DNA of 64,000 nt from Flabesymbios commensalis (GCA_964017125.1 OZ024908.1:65041173-65105172), one strand, 5' to 3'. Positions 31,761-43,532 are shown, counted from the stretch's first letter. Notes: generated by a model from the letters alone, not told the origin. Numbers and translations are program-made.

Positions 31761-32195
31761 TGAGAAAGTCTATTTTAAATGAGGCAAAGTGGACCAATGT
31801 GCAAGTGACCGAACGATGCGGGGAATTGTTTAGCCATGTTCATAACTAGATTACAATAAACATGATAACATTGTGCCATACATATTTGATCTATTTAACA
31901 TTATAACTCATGGACGTCAATATTTTCTTAAAGTAATATCTCATAGATATCAATATATTCCGATTTGCTTTTATTTTTCGGATTTCGGGGGGGGGGGACA
32001 AGTAATTGAAATAGTTCTTGAAATAAATCATCATCTGTCTGATTTACCTTTTTCCGTATCTCTTTTCGCTCCTGATAATATTAAACATGTAGGCCCATTG
32101 TACCATTTTCCCAAGTGTTTTTTTAAGCCTGGCTTCGATCGATATATGTAGATCTTACAAAAATAAATAAATAGTTGTTATCCATGCACTTTATA

Positions 32196-34247
32196 TTAAC
32201 CCATTAAAGCCCAACTTTTTAAAACGGAGCCTCCTAGTCGAAAATATAATACATTGCTACGATTAGACCATTATTCGAATTTTAAATTTGAATTTTTTTT
32301 TTTTTTTTTTTGAAAAGTAGTTACTGGGACTGGCAAATTTTTTTGCCAGTGGGCTTTAGAGGGGTCAATGAAAAGTGTTTATTGTGACCAGTAGCAGTAT
32401 TAGTAAATCATTGCTTTACGTCACTTTTCGGCACAAATGGTATTTTACGTGACATTATAATGCGATAAAAACGTTGTAGTCAATTAATGAGATGAATGAT
32501 GTACAGATGATGATGTGAGGGTGGGGGTCATAGGACATAGTGGGTTATTGAGAGCGTTTTCTTTCGCTCGCCCAATAAGGGGTTCTGGGCATGTCGAGGC
32601 GATCTACCCCCAGACATGCCCAGACTTTGGTTTCGCTGTGCAATTTAATGCTGAAACTCCGTGGCATTTCGCGCAGCGATTAGATTATGGCCAGATAGGA
32701 GGAGGCTGCAGCTTCCCTTGGATGATTGCTGTAGACTAGTGCTTCCGTACCATGCCGTACAGCATGCAACTGACGGAACAGATCTCTAATGACCCTCCCC
32801 GGATGGGGGTGACAAGTACAACTACTAACAATCATCCCAGTACCCCTAGATATGGTCGATGTAGTGACCAACACTGGTAACCACTCCCACGAGAAGTATC
32901 ATACATAAATTAATTTTATTCCATACTGAGACTAGGGGGGTGTTTCTAGACCCGCAAATATACAGTTTTACGTGATACATGTATATCCTGGAGACCACAA
33001 GTTGAAACTGAGCCTTTTTGGTTTCTCACGGATGAAATGCTTTGTGCCATGTTTACCAAAATAAGGTATCAAGGTTTCGTCAATGCTGAATCCTCAGCCA
33101 CATCTGTCTGCTTGAAAACTCCAGGCAACTCTTCAAATATCGGTCGAACCTTGTAGTATGCCTATCTGTCACCTAACAAATTAGTATTATCTCTAAAATA
33201 AAGATCACTTATGATAACATCGAGCCTGTTCTGCCTCAGAGAATCAGAGACCAGAGAATTGTGAATATCAGCTCATTTTGACCAATAAAGCCTGTTATAT
33301 GGTAGTCGATTGTATCCAGATAGAAGCTTGATACCTAACAATGTTAGAGCCTCCATCTTATCTACACCGAGGCTTCTTTTCGTTTGCTGAGAATATAGGT
33401 TGTACTCCCTCTGCATGCTCTCAACCAGATTGTGGGGGAACATGAGAGAAATACGGTCCCAGGAGATTTAACATTCTCTTTCATTAAATCTTGTAAATTT
33501 CATACACATCTCAATGACACCATCTACTTCCTCGCTTTCTGATCTGCTTTACAGTAGCTGGATCATCCCTCGCAGCGTATTAAAACATGGAGAGGATACA
33601 TGTCAATCAAAGACACCATAAGTGCCCACTGGCAAATTTTCTTGCCAGTACCTACATTTTCAATTGCAATTTCTTCATAGTATATGTCATTTAGCAGACA
33701 AACAATTATCATTAGAAAAGGATGGAAATGTGCTTAACATATCAGCATGCTCGGGGATTTAGTACCAGACAGTCTACATAACAAACATAGTGTATTTCGT
33801 TGCATCATTTCACAGAATGGTTTATTACTACAGACTATAATACCATGTATTATCCCACTGGCAATTTTTTTTGCCATGTAAATTATTAGTCTTTTTATGC
33901 ATAGGTATGAATCTTTTTTTATCATTACAATTACATGGTGAAAATCACCACACATGACAGTTTCTTTATGAATATTGACTTACTCACTACAAAATATGTA
34001 AAAAACTACTTATTTGTATTTTCCACGACGATAAAGTAGCATTTTGTAAGTACTATTTTCTGACAAACTTAAGCGTTGCTAAGCGTTGGTATCAACTATC
34101 AATTGCATAAAATGTAGTTAACCAAGACGTCAAGGGAGTTTACAACGGGTTCAAGTTGTGTAGCCATTTAAAATATTTTTTTTTATTGTGACGTCACACA
34201 AAACCGTCACTGGCAAAAAAACTTGCCAGTGGGCTTTAATGGGTTAA
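32196..34247. mobile_element. piggyBac-like element with TTAA duplications
   Basis: Ends TTAA-CCCATTAAAGCCC and GGGCTTTAATGGG-TTAA (2052 bp with both TTAA). Subterminal ACTGGCAAATT..TTGCCAGT palindromes recur near 32325, 33630, 33860 and 34210, some inside later changes. A transposase relic lies on the - strand. CCC-start ends plus TTAA targets are the hallmark of piggyBac. Confidence 0.9.
32950..33480 (-). pseudogene. piggyBac transposase relic
   Basis: The - strand gives SIDETLIPYFGKHGTKHFIR then EKPKRLSFNLWSPGYT (about 33082-32975): the catalytic DE-containing strand and the 'PYFGKHxxKxFIRxKPxRxGxKLW' block of piggyBac transposases. Upstream (about 33350-33130) are LLGIKLLSGYNRLPYNRLYW and SDSLRQNRLDVIISDLYFRD, the 'GxxxLPxxxxYWs...mxrnRFexil..L+f' block. 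An internal stop follows YWSK and a frame change separates VFKQTDVAED from SIDE, so the gene is dead. It would cut and paste DNA at TTAA. Confidence 0.85.
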
Positions 34248-34652
34248 AGTAAATAACTAACACGATTAAATGCAAATGTGGCTTCACAATATAATGGTCT
34301 TTTTGATAGTTTATCAAATATAAACTATTTTTTCAATCAGACAAACCCTGAAAGTCAACTGGTAGCTGATGAAAAATAGACATCTCCCAAATTGAATTAT
34401 TTTATGAACTGAGAATCTACCACAATATATAGTCCCCTTGGATATGAAAGGGTGTATCTGCCACTGTCCTGAAATTTGATTGAAAACGTGTGTATACGGT
34501 CTTAACAGCACAAGGGTTAACATGCAAATGGTAATGACAAATTCAAAACAAGGAAATACACAAGTGAATGTCAAACGTTTTAAGACTGATGGTTGAGAGA
34601 GATTTATTGTCACTTCCTATTGGAATGCGGTCCACTTCCGCAAAGCTTCCCT
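34248..34652. other. Anonymous; fragment of a GTCCCCTTGG hairpin repeat
   Basis: CCCCTTGGATATGAAAGGGT at 34433-34455 is one arm of the palindrome found whole at 42117-42200. Confidence 0.45.
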
Positions 34653-34749
34653 CCCAGCAAAGCTTCCCAATGCTGTTTCAATGTTGATTCACCGTCTTCG
34701 GCGCTGTCCCAACATTGAAACATCATTGGATAAATGTCTCGTGTTTGCT
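34653..34749. repeat. PAL-A palindrome
   Basis: CCCAGCAAAGCTTCCC...CTCGTGTTTGCT; arms CCAATGCTGTTTCAATGTTG and complement. Confidence 0.85.
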
Positions 34750-35169
34750 AAACTTACTCTGTAGCCCTTTGGAAGATTAACCCTTTTAGGCTGAACAACG
34801 CTTTTATGATGTTCATAGCGTCTTCCAATTATATTGTTTTTCAAAACTCGAATACTGACTGAACATTATAAAATATGTACGCTAGATCTCAAACAAAGCA
34901 CTGATAATCAAATCACACGCTCATGTCCAATTTTCAAATGGATCAGGGTATTTTATTTTACCCTTGCAAAGCTGGATTAAAGAGACCAAAGAGCAAATTT
35001 CTTTTTTTTGAAGCTGTTTGAAGTGAGAAATTAATAAAACAACAATACCAAACTATCTCCCACTAATTGTCATCCACAGTGTCCGACATACATAAGATAG
35101 AACTCACTAAATGTATTTCTGATAATGTATTTTATATCATCAAGGGATTTGTATGATCCCTTTCTAAAA

Positions 35170-35398
35170 CCTCGAGGCGCTGACATATTTTTGTATAAAC
35201 TATGGAGACCAATGGGTCTGTTCAATTTGAAATCATCACAAGTGTCTAAGTTAGCTTTTTCCGCTTCATTTGAATACCTATGTTATGGGTCTGCGGCCAT
35301 TATATTTTTTAATTCTTTTAAAGAGGGGTTCGTCTTTAGACATCAGAATCTGACGGCTAAAGACGCGTCTAAAGACTGTCCCCGCACTGAAAGGGTTG
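35170..35398 (-). mobile_element. TTAA-D element, decayed
   Basis: GGCGCTGACATATTTTTGTA at left; CCCCGCACTGAAAGGG-TTGG at right. About 34774 a lone TTAA-CCCTTTTAGGC end is seen without partner. Confidence 0.7.
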
Positions 35399-35945
35399 GT
35401 GACTTACAGTGGCTATATCCGGATCTCGAATTGAAGAGGTTAATAAACCAATGAGCTAACGGCATAATCTGATAATGATGGTCACAGGTGGCCAATCATA
35501 TTTCCTCAATAAATTAGTCTAACAGCCCAATCATAGAACCGGAGAATCTATTACCAGATCTTCATAGCGTGACTGTGTCCTCGACTGAAGTTGATCCTGA
35601 AAGTGGACATCGGTACCACAGATTAGCATGCCTGCTCTGACACCTTGGTACAATTGGATTTATTATCATTATTTCTGAATACATCGGATGATATAGGCCT
35701 ATAAGTTCCACGTCAAGGATTCTACACCACTTGTCTATCAGACAAAATGATATTCAAATGTAGGCCGGCTTGACTCAACCAAAATTGAACTTGACTGATG
35801 ATCGGGAAAATAAAATATACCTCCCAAAAATCTGAGCAAAAAGGACACACTTCCCAAATTTTGGATAATGACCGTTGACGGAGCCACGTCATTAAAAAAA
35901 TATAATGCCAGTGAAGATTCTAAACATAATCTTACGGGCTCGCTA

Positions 35946-36002
35946 CCCAGCAAACACAAAAAATTGTATAAATGTTATACAAAATGTTTTGTGTTTATTG
36001 GG
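35946..36002. repeat. Minimal PAL-A palindrome
   Basis: CCCAGCAAACACAAAAAATT...TTTTGTGTTTATTGGG, 57 bp, lacking the central GTTGGxCC block. Confidence 0.8.
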
Positions 36003-36169
36003 CACCAGCTCTGGTAGTCAGTTTTCAAAGAAACGAATTGTTAGTGTTTTTCGTAACGATTCAGTTTGGTGACCGAGAATTAACGTTTTCGGACCTGTTA
36101 TTTGGAGGGCAGTGCCATCTGATTCATCTCATCATCGTGACCCAGTTTACATGGTCCATCCTGCATGTT

Positions 36170-36385
36170 TTAACCCTTTAACCGCCGGTGCCGCATATAT
36201 TCGGATTTTCATTTTTTATTAGCACATTAAGTACCACATGTTAAAGATAAAATGTGACATCAATCAGCCATATTTGAAAACATTTGACCTCCATATTGTC
36301 AAATCTGAATAATTTTCACTCACTTGAAGTTGTGGATCGCGTTAGCGAGACACAACTACAAGTGGGTGAAGGGTTCAAGGGTTAA
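36170..36385 (-). mobile_element. TTAA-B element
   Basis: TTAA-CCCTTTAACCGCCGG...CAAGGG-TTAA; hairpin present, right end shortened. Confidence 0.85.
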
Positions 36386-36419
36386 ATGTCAACCAAATTT
36401 TGTTTATCATGTTTATAGC

Positions 36420-36620
36420 CCACTGTTAGCCCCAGCAGCCCACTGTTAGCTCACCATGGTGACCGGTTCCGATTCAATTTGGCTGCTATTGAGATACCAG
36501 GTTTGAATCCACGACGGACCGAATGTTTGGTTTGTCATCGTGTTGTGTCCATCCAGTGTTTTAAACAGTTTGATTCAATGGCCTGGGCTGTGCATGCTAT
36601 AAACAAGTAAACTAGAAACT
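36420..36620 (+). mobile_element. Second tRNA-SINE family, copy 1
   Basis: B-box-like GGTTTGAATCCACGACGG, then TTGTCATCGTGTTGTGTCCA and CAGTGTT. Same order as 49680-49830 (GGGTTCGAATCTCGACAGGG, TTGTCATCGAGGTTGTGTAT, CAGTGTT). Confidence 0.6.
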
Positions 36621-36780
36621 GATTCCAGTGATAGCCAACATCTTGTCCAGTCAGGATTTGAACCCGGTAGGCCTACACATGGTACACCCACAACTGGAAC
36701 CAATGAGCCAAAAACCCACTGGCCATGCGATCTCAGACCTCCCTGGGTTCATTTGTAAGAGCAATGATAGTTTTCGGTAT

Positions 36781-37075
36781 AAATGAATGAATGGGGTTTC
36801 GAGCCACCTTTGTGCGTTTATAGGCTAAACTGGGACAGGAGAACCTCCTGAGGATGGTGAGATGAATGAGATGACAGTGCTCTCCAGGCACAGGATTCGA
36901 AATGCGAGCTCTGGCGGTCTGAGACCGAGCACGCTACCTCTCGGCCACGGAGGCTCCCCACAATATTGAAACTTCACGAGTGAGCGGAGAAGAAACTTTT
37001 TTTTTTGAAACCTAAAAGCCAGAATGGTATTAGAACACGCGATCTCCGACTATCCAAGCAACCAGGGCCCCGGCC
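36781..37075 (-). mobile_element. Dimeric tRNA-like SINE, divergent first head
   Basis: Second head and tail match the 12255 copy (GGTTTCGAGCCACC... GAGCACGCTACCTCTCGGCC). The portion where head 1 should lie is diverged but still has a B-box-like GCGTGTTCTAATACC on the - strand. Confidence 0.75.
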
Positions 37076-37540
37076 CAGTTCTCGGTAAAATCATATACAT
37101 GTATAGACATGATAGATGTAAGTAAAAATACATTATGAACACTGGCCTCGATCACCCTCTCCTCTTCAACATAATAAATGTCCGTAAAACTGTACCACCG
37201 TTTATACATGGTCTATACACGAAAATCTCAATTCTATGACTAAGGGACCGTACATAGCGTACACACAAACAATATACACCTTGTACATGATTAGTGAAAC
37301 AGGAACACAATAAATGCTTTTAGATTTCTTATTATATACGTTTTTTCGTCTGACGTTGATGCAAATTACTAAACATACACGTAATTGGAATTTAAAAGAT
37401 AAAATTCGTAGTGATGATAGTGGTTTTACAAAAAATTAACCAGGAGATTTGAAGTGGGGTTATTTGAAAAACGACAATTAAACGCTCAATTAAACACGTT
37501 TGAATTTAATTTATATGTATGTATCGTAAAAACTGTGTAC

Positions 37541-37780
37541 ATAACCCCTACAGCGCGGGGTTCGACTTTAGTCGTCAAAATCCAACGTCTGTAGACGTCA
37601 GCTTCTGACGTCTAAAGTCAATCCCTGCGCTGTAAGAGTAAACATATTTAAAATGGTCGTAGACCCATAACTTAGGTATTCAAATGAATCGGAAAGAGAT
37701 AACTAAGACATTTATGATGATTTCAATTGAAAAAAACTTTTGGTCTCCATGGTTTATGCAAACATAATTCAGCTCTTCAA
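37541..37780 (+). mobile_element. TTAA-D element chained to TTAA-B
   Basis: CCCCTACAGCGCGGGG...GCTCT-TCAA; palindrome CGTCTGTAGACGTCAG decayed. Shares TCAA with the next element. Confidence 0.85.
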
Positions 37781-38019
37781 CCCTTTAACCGCCAAATTAT
37801 TCAATCTGAATTTTCACCCACTTGAAGTTGTGTCTCGCTGACGCGATCCACAACTTTAAGTGAGTGAAAATTATTCAGATTTGCCAAAATGGAGGTCAAC
37901 TGTTTCCAAATATTGATTGATGTCACATTTTAGCTTTACCATGTTTAAAATGTAATGCTTAATGTGCTAATAAAAAATAAAAACCCGAATATATGCGGCA
38001 CCGGCGGTTACAAGGTTAA
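37777..38019 (+). mobile_element. TTAA-B element
   Basis: CCCTTTAACCGCC...GGCGGTTACAAGG-TTAA, hairpin CTCGCTGACGCGATCCAC present. Confidence 0.9.
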
Positions 38020-38908
38020 AAGATTATCATTTTGTGAGGTCAAACACGCTGTTGTGGTATTTCAAAAGAATGACCTCGACCTCAGCAGTCTGGCGTCAGT
38101 CTCCGTGCATGATTGGCCAGCTCAAGGTACCGAAACATTGATGTGGCACATTAGAAAAAAATGCAAAATACCGGGCATAATTATTCATGTAATTAATCTA
38201 TTTATAATCTGAAAACTTTTGCCCTGCTAGGCCCGACATTAAGACATGTTTTAAAATATCGATTTTAGCTACGGCGGCAACCCTTTAATTCCCGGGGGGG
38301 GGGGTGGAGTATTTTTGAAATACTTATTTTGAGATTGATTTTTCATGAAATAAATAATTGTCTGGAGGACATGATGTAAATAAAGATTTAATGGCCCTCT
38401 AAAAAAATCGCTCGTCTCTTGCCCCTGCATCAACACTAAGCATAGTCTGGGATCAAATTTTGTAGATGAAAAATACATTTTAAGAAAGTGAAATAAATAT
38501 TTTGCTTGAGGCAAATAAAAAATAAGGAAATAAAAAATATTGCAAACGGAAGGGGAAATAAATAATTTAGCCAGTTCAAAAACGTTAGCCCCCCCCCCCC
38601 TCTAGTAATTGAAAGGTGGCCCCCTAATTTCACTGGAAGTTTTGAAAAAGTCATGATATTTTCCTTCGAACATGTTGAACATCATGCCAACAACATGATT
38701 GTAACATGTGCCATTTGCTTTTTTAGCCCACATGCTAGATCTACATATTTACTGTAATAATTCATAATTTTTCCTAATAAAATTCATGGTTCAATCATTA
38801 AAAAAATGCCGTTTGTTGTTATTTCGTCATTTGAGAGTCATGATAATTGGCAAAGTTTGACATGAAAAGTCATGAAAAAGGGATTTTATAATATCAGTGG
38901 CAATCCTG
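38020..38908. other. No gene recognised; G/C runs
   Basis: Contains a G run at 38286-38296 and C runs at 38588-38600; otherwise anonymous AT-rich DNA. Confidence 0.4.
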
Positions 38909-38910
38909 CT

Positions 38911-39034
38911 TTACTGCACTTTGCACTATACTATTATTTTTAGATTGATCAGGGATACTAGAACAAGTATCCTTTACTGCACTTTGCACTATACTATTAT
39001 TTTTAGATTGATCAGGGATACTAGAACAATTATC
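38911..39034. repeat. 63-bp tandem duplication (two copies)
   Basis: TTACTGCACTTTGCACTATA... begins at 38911 and 38974 with one or two differences; the 63-bp period keeps frames open on both strands. Confidence 0.9.
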
Positions 39035-39364
39035 CTTGGATTGATAGAGATTGACAGAGATTTTACAGTCATCTATAGTAGTTCTATGTATAGTGTCCAA
39101 ACCAGAAAGATCCGTTGGCCCTAAACATCCATTACTCTTAAGTCAGATAGGGACACGTCTATATATAGAAGTGAAAGACATCTTTCATTTGTCACACGCC
39201 AATAAGCACAGCTCACAGCTATCGTGGTACAGACATATTAATAATGATGATATTATGTTTAAGAAGGCCCGTCGGCGACGGAATTATACCTAATTAAGCC
39301 TCTAATCATTGTTTAAAAGTGGAAAATATTCGGAAGAAAACAATAACTTTCAAAATGCTGTCTT

Positions 39365-39450
39365 CCCAGCAAATTAGAGACGTTGACTCAATGTCAGTTC
39401 AATGCTGGGCCTGCGTCGTAGATGCTGGGCCAACATTTAACCGGTATTTG
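39365..39450. repeat. PAL-A palindrome, decayed
   Basis: CCCAGCAAATTAGAGACG; centre GCTGGGCCTGCGTCGTAGAT; right arm eroded. Confidence 0.7.
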
Positions 39451-39465
39451 GTTAGCGGTTCGTAT

Positions 39466-39615
39466 TACTGTAGATCTGGTATTATTCGCGAGGTTTTAAT
39501 TTTCGCGGATTTCGCGAGGAGAACGACCGAAAATTATTTTTAAAGTGGCGTTACTAAAAAAAATGAAAATTCGCGAGCTATATAAACTTCGAGAAAAGTC
39601 CCAAAATCAGAAAAA
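39466..39615. repeat. TACTGTAGATCTGGT / TTCGCG repeat, copy 1
   Basis: TACTGTAGATCTGGTATTATTCGCG and repeated TTCGCG(A/G) blocks; the same family at 50568-50775. Confidence 0.7.
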
Positions 39616-39863
39616 TTAACCCTTGTCCTGCTGCATTGTTTCAATTGTATTTTTCGTCATTTGAAGCTGGAATTGCTAACGCAATTTCCAGCTTCAAATG
39701 ACGAAAAATATAGATATTTTTCGAAAATATACATGTTCTAAATTGAGTTATTTCACTAACTGAACATCTACCACAAACTGTATTGTCCATTTCAGTGACA
39801 TATTATTTGGCTTAAAATATGCTTAAAACCGTATACATCCGGGTCTAGCAGGACAAGGGTTAA
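39616..39863 (+). mobile_element. TTAA-C element with a different hairpin
   Basis: TTAA-CCCTTGTCCTGCTG...AGCAGGACAAGGG-TTAA. Hairpin is CGTCATTTGAAGCTGGAATT / its complement rather than the CACTTGAAGTTGTG type. Confidence 0.9.
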
Positions 39864-40225
39864 ACACGCCAAAATGACCACATCCACAGTAGTCGGATTG
39901 AGATAACCAGGATATATAATTATATAATACTATTTGACAAATAACACAACTTAGTAATCATCATTCCATACAGTATTTTACATAAATGTACGAGACACTT
40001 TTTAAGCCTTCACAACATTCAAAATCATAAAATTATTACTTTTAAAATAAACGGCCAGTTCTCAAACCGCACCATATTGTTGTTGTTCGAATAAGCTATT
40101 GATAATTGGGTAAACATGTGAATTATTTTTGCCTATGCGTGTGGTTTTAGAAGAAATACAATTTATCTGACAAATGAATCATAGGACATACATGTATGCT
40201 GTTGACAGTTACGATCAACAACCTT

Positions 40226-40432
40226 TTTATCGCCGGTAACGATTATATTCCATTTTTTTCTTTTTTTTCTTAGCACATTAAATACCACCTTTTTACATAA
40301 TAAATATAAAAGATGACTTCCATTTTGTCAAATCTGAATAATTTTCACTCATTTGAAGTTGTGGATCGCGTTAGCGTGGTTAGCGAGACACAACATTAAG
40401 TGGGTCAAAATTCCATTTGGAAAACTTGGCTG
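40226..40432 (-). mobile_element. TTAA-B element, decayed
   Basis: ATCGCCGGTAACGATTATAT at left; ATTTTGTCAAATCTGAATAA and hairpin halves at right; hairpin loop has an inserted GTGGTTAGC duplication. Confidence 0.7.
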
Positions 40433-40615
40433 AAGTGCATGATAATAATTGGTAATTTGTGTTGAATTTGAGACCAAATATTTATAAATCTGATATTTAA
40501 CCACTTCATTCCCAATAATCATGATAATAAAGATTTGAACGGCTAACATTATTTTGCTAATCAGACGAATTTTGAAATGACTATAGTCGTGATTAGCTGT
40601 GAGAGAGGTAAAAAT

Positions 40616-40756
40616 CAAACAGTATACACTAAACAATATAGGCTCTTAAAAAAAGAACCCTTCAGTACTATTACCATTCAACCCCAGGAGAACCCTGCAA
40701 GGGTTCTCCTGGGGTTGCATGGTAATAGTACTGAATGGTTTAGAGTGTATAAACAA
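40616..40756. repeat. Near-perfect palindrome
   Basis: Arms CAGTACTATTACCATTCAAC CCCAGGAGAACCCT and complement meet at GCA (about 40698); outer AGTATACACTAAAC / TTTAGAGTGTATA. Few mismatches, so probably young. Confidence 0.9.
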
Positions 40757-40790
40757 TCAACCAAATGACGATTGTCTGGGGTTAATAAAA

Positions 40791-41106
40791 ATGAAATGAA
40801 TCGGGCTTTAGGCCACCTTTGTGCACATATAGGCTAAACTGGGCAAGGAGAACCTCCTGAGAATGGTGAGATCACTGAGATGACACTGTCCTCTAGACAC
40901 AGGATTCGAAATTCGAGCCCTGGCGGTCTGAGGCCGAGCACGCTACCTCTCGGCCACGGAGGCTCCCCACAATACTGACTTTCACACGTGGATGGGGAAG
41001 AAACTGTTTTTGTTTCTTTCAAACCGCCGAGACCGGGAACCGAACCCCAAACTCTAGCGTGAAAGGCAGCAGTGCTAACCACTACCCTACCCTAGGGCTC
41101 CTGCCC
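40791..41106 (-). mobile_element. Dimeric tRNA-like SINE, full length
   Basis: Reverse orientation of the 12255 family; both heads are present. Flanks GGGTTAATAAAA (40779) and GGGTGAATAAAT (41111) look like an imperfect target duplication. Confidence 0.85.
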
Positions 41107-41397
41107 TCTTGGGTGAATAAATAATATCACAGAGCAGTTGGCCTACTTTTGCTTCTAATAATAACAAGGAGCTGTTTACCTTCTCCGTAGGCTAACAACA
41201 TACTACATGTACTAATAGCCACTGTAGACTGCATAATGCAGGTGACCCAGAAAGCACGATACATTAAACATGTTACAGACACTTTCCCACCACTTTGTTT
41301 TAGACAAATGCAAAGCTTGTCAGGTGTATCAATAATTTTCATTTAATTACACCTTTTATGTTGACATACTTTAGTCTAATGATATGTTAGCAATCGA

Positions 41398-41637
41398 TTA
41401 ACCCTTTAACCGCCAAATAACTTAATCTGAATTTTCACCCACTTGAAGTTGTGTCTCGCTGACGCGATCCAAAACTACAAGTGGGTGAAAATTATTCAGA
41501 TTTGACAAGGTCACCAGTTTTCAAATATTGCTGATTGATGTCACATTTTATCTTTAACATGTTTAAAATGTGGTACTTAATGTGCTAATAAAAAATGAAA
41601 ACCCGAATATATGCGGCACCGGCGGTTAAAGGGTTAA
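41398..41637 (+). mobile_element. TTAA-B element
   Basis: TTAA-CCCTTTAACCGCC...GGCGGTTAAAGGG-TTAA, complete. Confidence 0.9.
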
Positions 41638-41689
41638 CCAACTTTTAATGCACCACGCAAGTTTATACATTTTGACAACCATTACTAAA

Positions 41690-41760
41690 ACAACGTCGTG
41701 GGCTAGCGACGCTGGCCCAACATTAAAGCAACACAGTGTTAATGCATGGGGTTTGTTCAA
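41690..41760. repeat. PAL-A fragment
   Basis: GCTAGCGACGCTGGCCCAAC with right arm and GGGGTTTGTTC end; left half lost. Confidence 0.55.
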
Positions 41761-42111
41761 GACAATCGTGTTTGATGTGGCACTACCTTTACCCTGTCTC
41801 CCTGTCTACCGTGTTATCAGGGCCACGTCAGCAGTAAAGACACGATACACGGCGGCAGCCCAGGCGTAACGGGAATGACAACACTCACAGGCGTAACGAG
41901 AATGACAAATCTCCGTCACGGAGTGGTGACAGCCACGGGGCTATTTTTAGCCCTGGCTATAGTTGTTTGTGAGACGCGTCAGGTCACGCTGTGACCTGCC
42001 CCAACCCTGGACTAGTTTTTTTCCTCCTGAAGGGGCGGAACTCTATAATTGGTCGCCTGGGGGCATCACCTGAGCACAGTGTCTTCACGTTCAAAAAGCA
42101 GGAAAACGTGA

Positions 42112-42200
42112 AGTGATATCGTCCCCTTGGATATGAAAGGGTGTATCTGCCCCTTTAAAAAGTGGCAGATATACCCTTTCATACCCAAGAGGACGATATG
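42112..42200. repeat. GTCCCCTTGGATATGAAAGG palindrome
   Basis: Arms ATCGTCCCCTTGGATATGAA... and ...TACCCAAGAGGACGATAT around CCTTTAAAAAG. The motif GGCAGATATACCCTTTCA also lies within the giant inverted repeat near 5430 and 7515. Confidence 0.85.
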
Positions 42201-42900
42201 TACAGTACTTTCAAAAGTCTGGCTTTAATTTTAGACGTCTGCTGTGGTAAAAATAGTATCTCATTCCTTATTCTACTTCTGTACATCACGGCTTGAAAAG
42301 TTGAGGCAATTCAGTAAGCATGATATGTATAGGTGACAAATTAAGTTGACCCCGGCAGTGATGAAGTTATTATTATTAGTGACGGTCAAACTGCCGTGAA
42401 CATTGTGAAGACGGCCGATATAATTATAGATAAAATGAACACTCACAGTTTTAGTGTATTCAGTAATTGCGCAAACACTGACCTGGTTTCAAAATTTCCA
42501 GCCAGCTGTATTGTGTTAAATTGTTATGTTTGAAATCACATATGCCATTTTGGCTAAGATATTCAACTTAAATAATTTCTAATACATGTTTTATATTATT
42601 ATTATTGGCAGGATTATTTTGCATCATTTTTGTCTCTCATACTATGATGTTGTGTATACAAATAATATAGTAGTAAAAGACTTTTACTACTTTGATGAAA
42701 ATTATTATGTACAAATATATTGTATTTCTATATGTCAAATAAAATTACTGAACTGAACTGGTGAGCCGCTGTTGAGGTAATGTTGGATCAGCGTCGCAGA
42801 CGATGGGCATTAGCCTAGAAGTGGCCTAAGTTAAAACGACTGATTTTCAAGAATAATGTTCATTAGACATGTTAGATGTCACCTCGACTATACAGCTACA
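42201..42900. other. No gene recognised; LINE-like tail and PAL-A scrap
   Basis: ATAAAATTACTGAACTGAACTG at 42739-42760 resembles a LINE 3' end. GTTGGATCAGCGTCGCAGAC at 42783 is a PAL-A centre. Confidence 0.4.
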
Positions 42901-42907
42901 TTACGTT

Positions 42908-43215
42908 TCACAGAGAGGGACGTGGCGCAATGGTTAGAGCGTGGCGCTTCGTCAATTTCGCTGCCCACCGCGCAGTTTCGAGCCCCACTTGGTGCAGGAT
43001 TTTCAGAGAAATGTAATGCTACTCTCCTCTCAATATTGAGACATTGTTTCGATGTTCTGTCCTTGAGCAAAGCACTTTACCCTCACATACATGCTTCACT
43101 TCACTCAGCCGTAAATGAGCACCTGGTAGGACAGAGATTGACAATGTGTACGATAAGTTAAATGCGCCGAAATGGTTGCAGGGCTGTATGCTATCTATGG
43201 AGTTGAATAAACAGC
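42908..43215 (+). mobile_element. tRNA-like SINE (third type)
   Basis: A-box-like TGGCGCAATGGTTAGAGCG and B-box-like AGTTTCGAGCCCC about 35 bp apart, followed by TGTCCTTGAGCAAAGCACTT and a TGAGCACCTGG block, a central domain common in metazoan tRNA-SINEs. No acceptor-stem pairing, so not a working tRNA. Confidence 0.7.
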
Positions 43216-43459
43216 TCCAGTGACCAGGGGATGATATTATTGTAAAGTCTGCTTATAAGTCTTTAGACTTTATATCAGCTCATAAACCTGCACCTTTACC
43301 TTTAATGTTTAAATATGTTCGTCGCAGACGTTTGTATAAATTTTTATTCGAATCAATGTTTGGGGATCCCGTCATGTGACAGTGTGTGCACTGTCAATTT
43401 GTCAGGTGTTGAATACTCTTGTTGAATACTCTTGTCCATGATAACATCGGTATACTGCG

Positions 43460-43532
43460 GGCAAGGAGACAGTATCTGCTGGCTTCACAGTAAGCAGATA
43501 TTCCTTTTGGCTTTGCAGAATTGTATAACGGT
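43460..43532. repeat. GCAGTATCTGC hairpin repeat
   Basis: GACAGTATCTGCTGGCTTCA and AAGCAGATATTCCTTTTGGC, with TTTGCAGAATTGTA. Confidence 0.65.

Noticed and set aside
32515-32739. Open frame inside the piggyBac element
   Set aside because: Not homologous to transposase by eye and on the opposite strand from the relic.
39051-39293. Basic peptide frame ending KARRRRNYT
   Set aside because: Could be a scrap of coding sequence, but no motif, partner exon or homologue can be named.
42908-42990. tRNA gene
   Set aside because: A and B boxes are present, but acceptor and anticodon stems do not pair and a SINE body follows.
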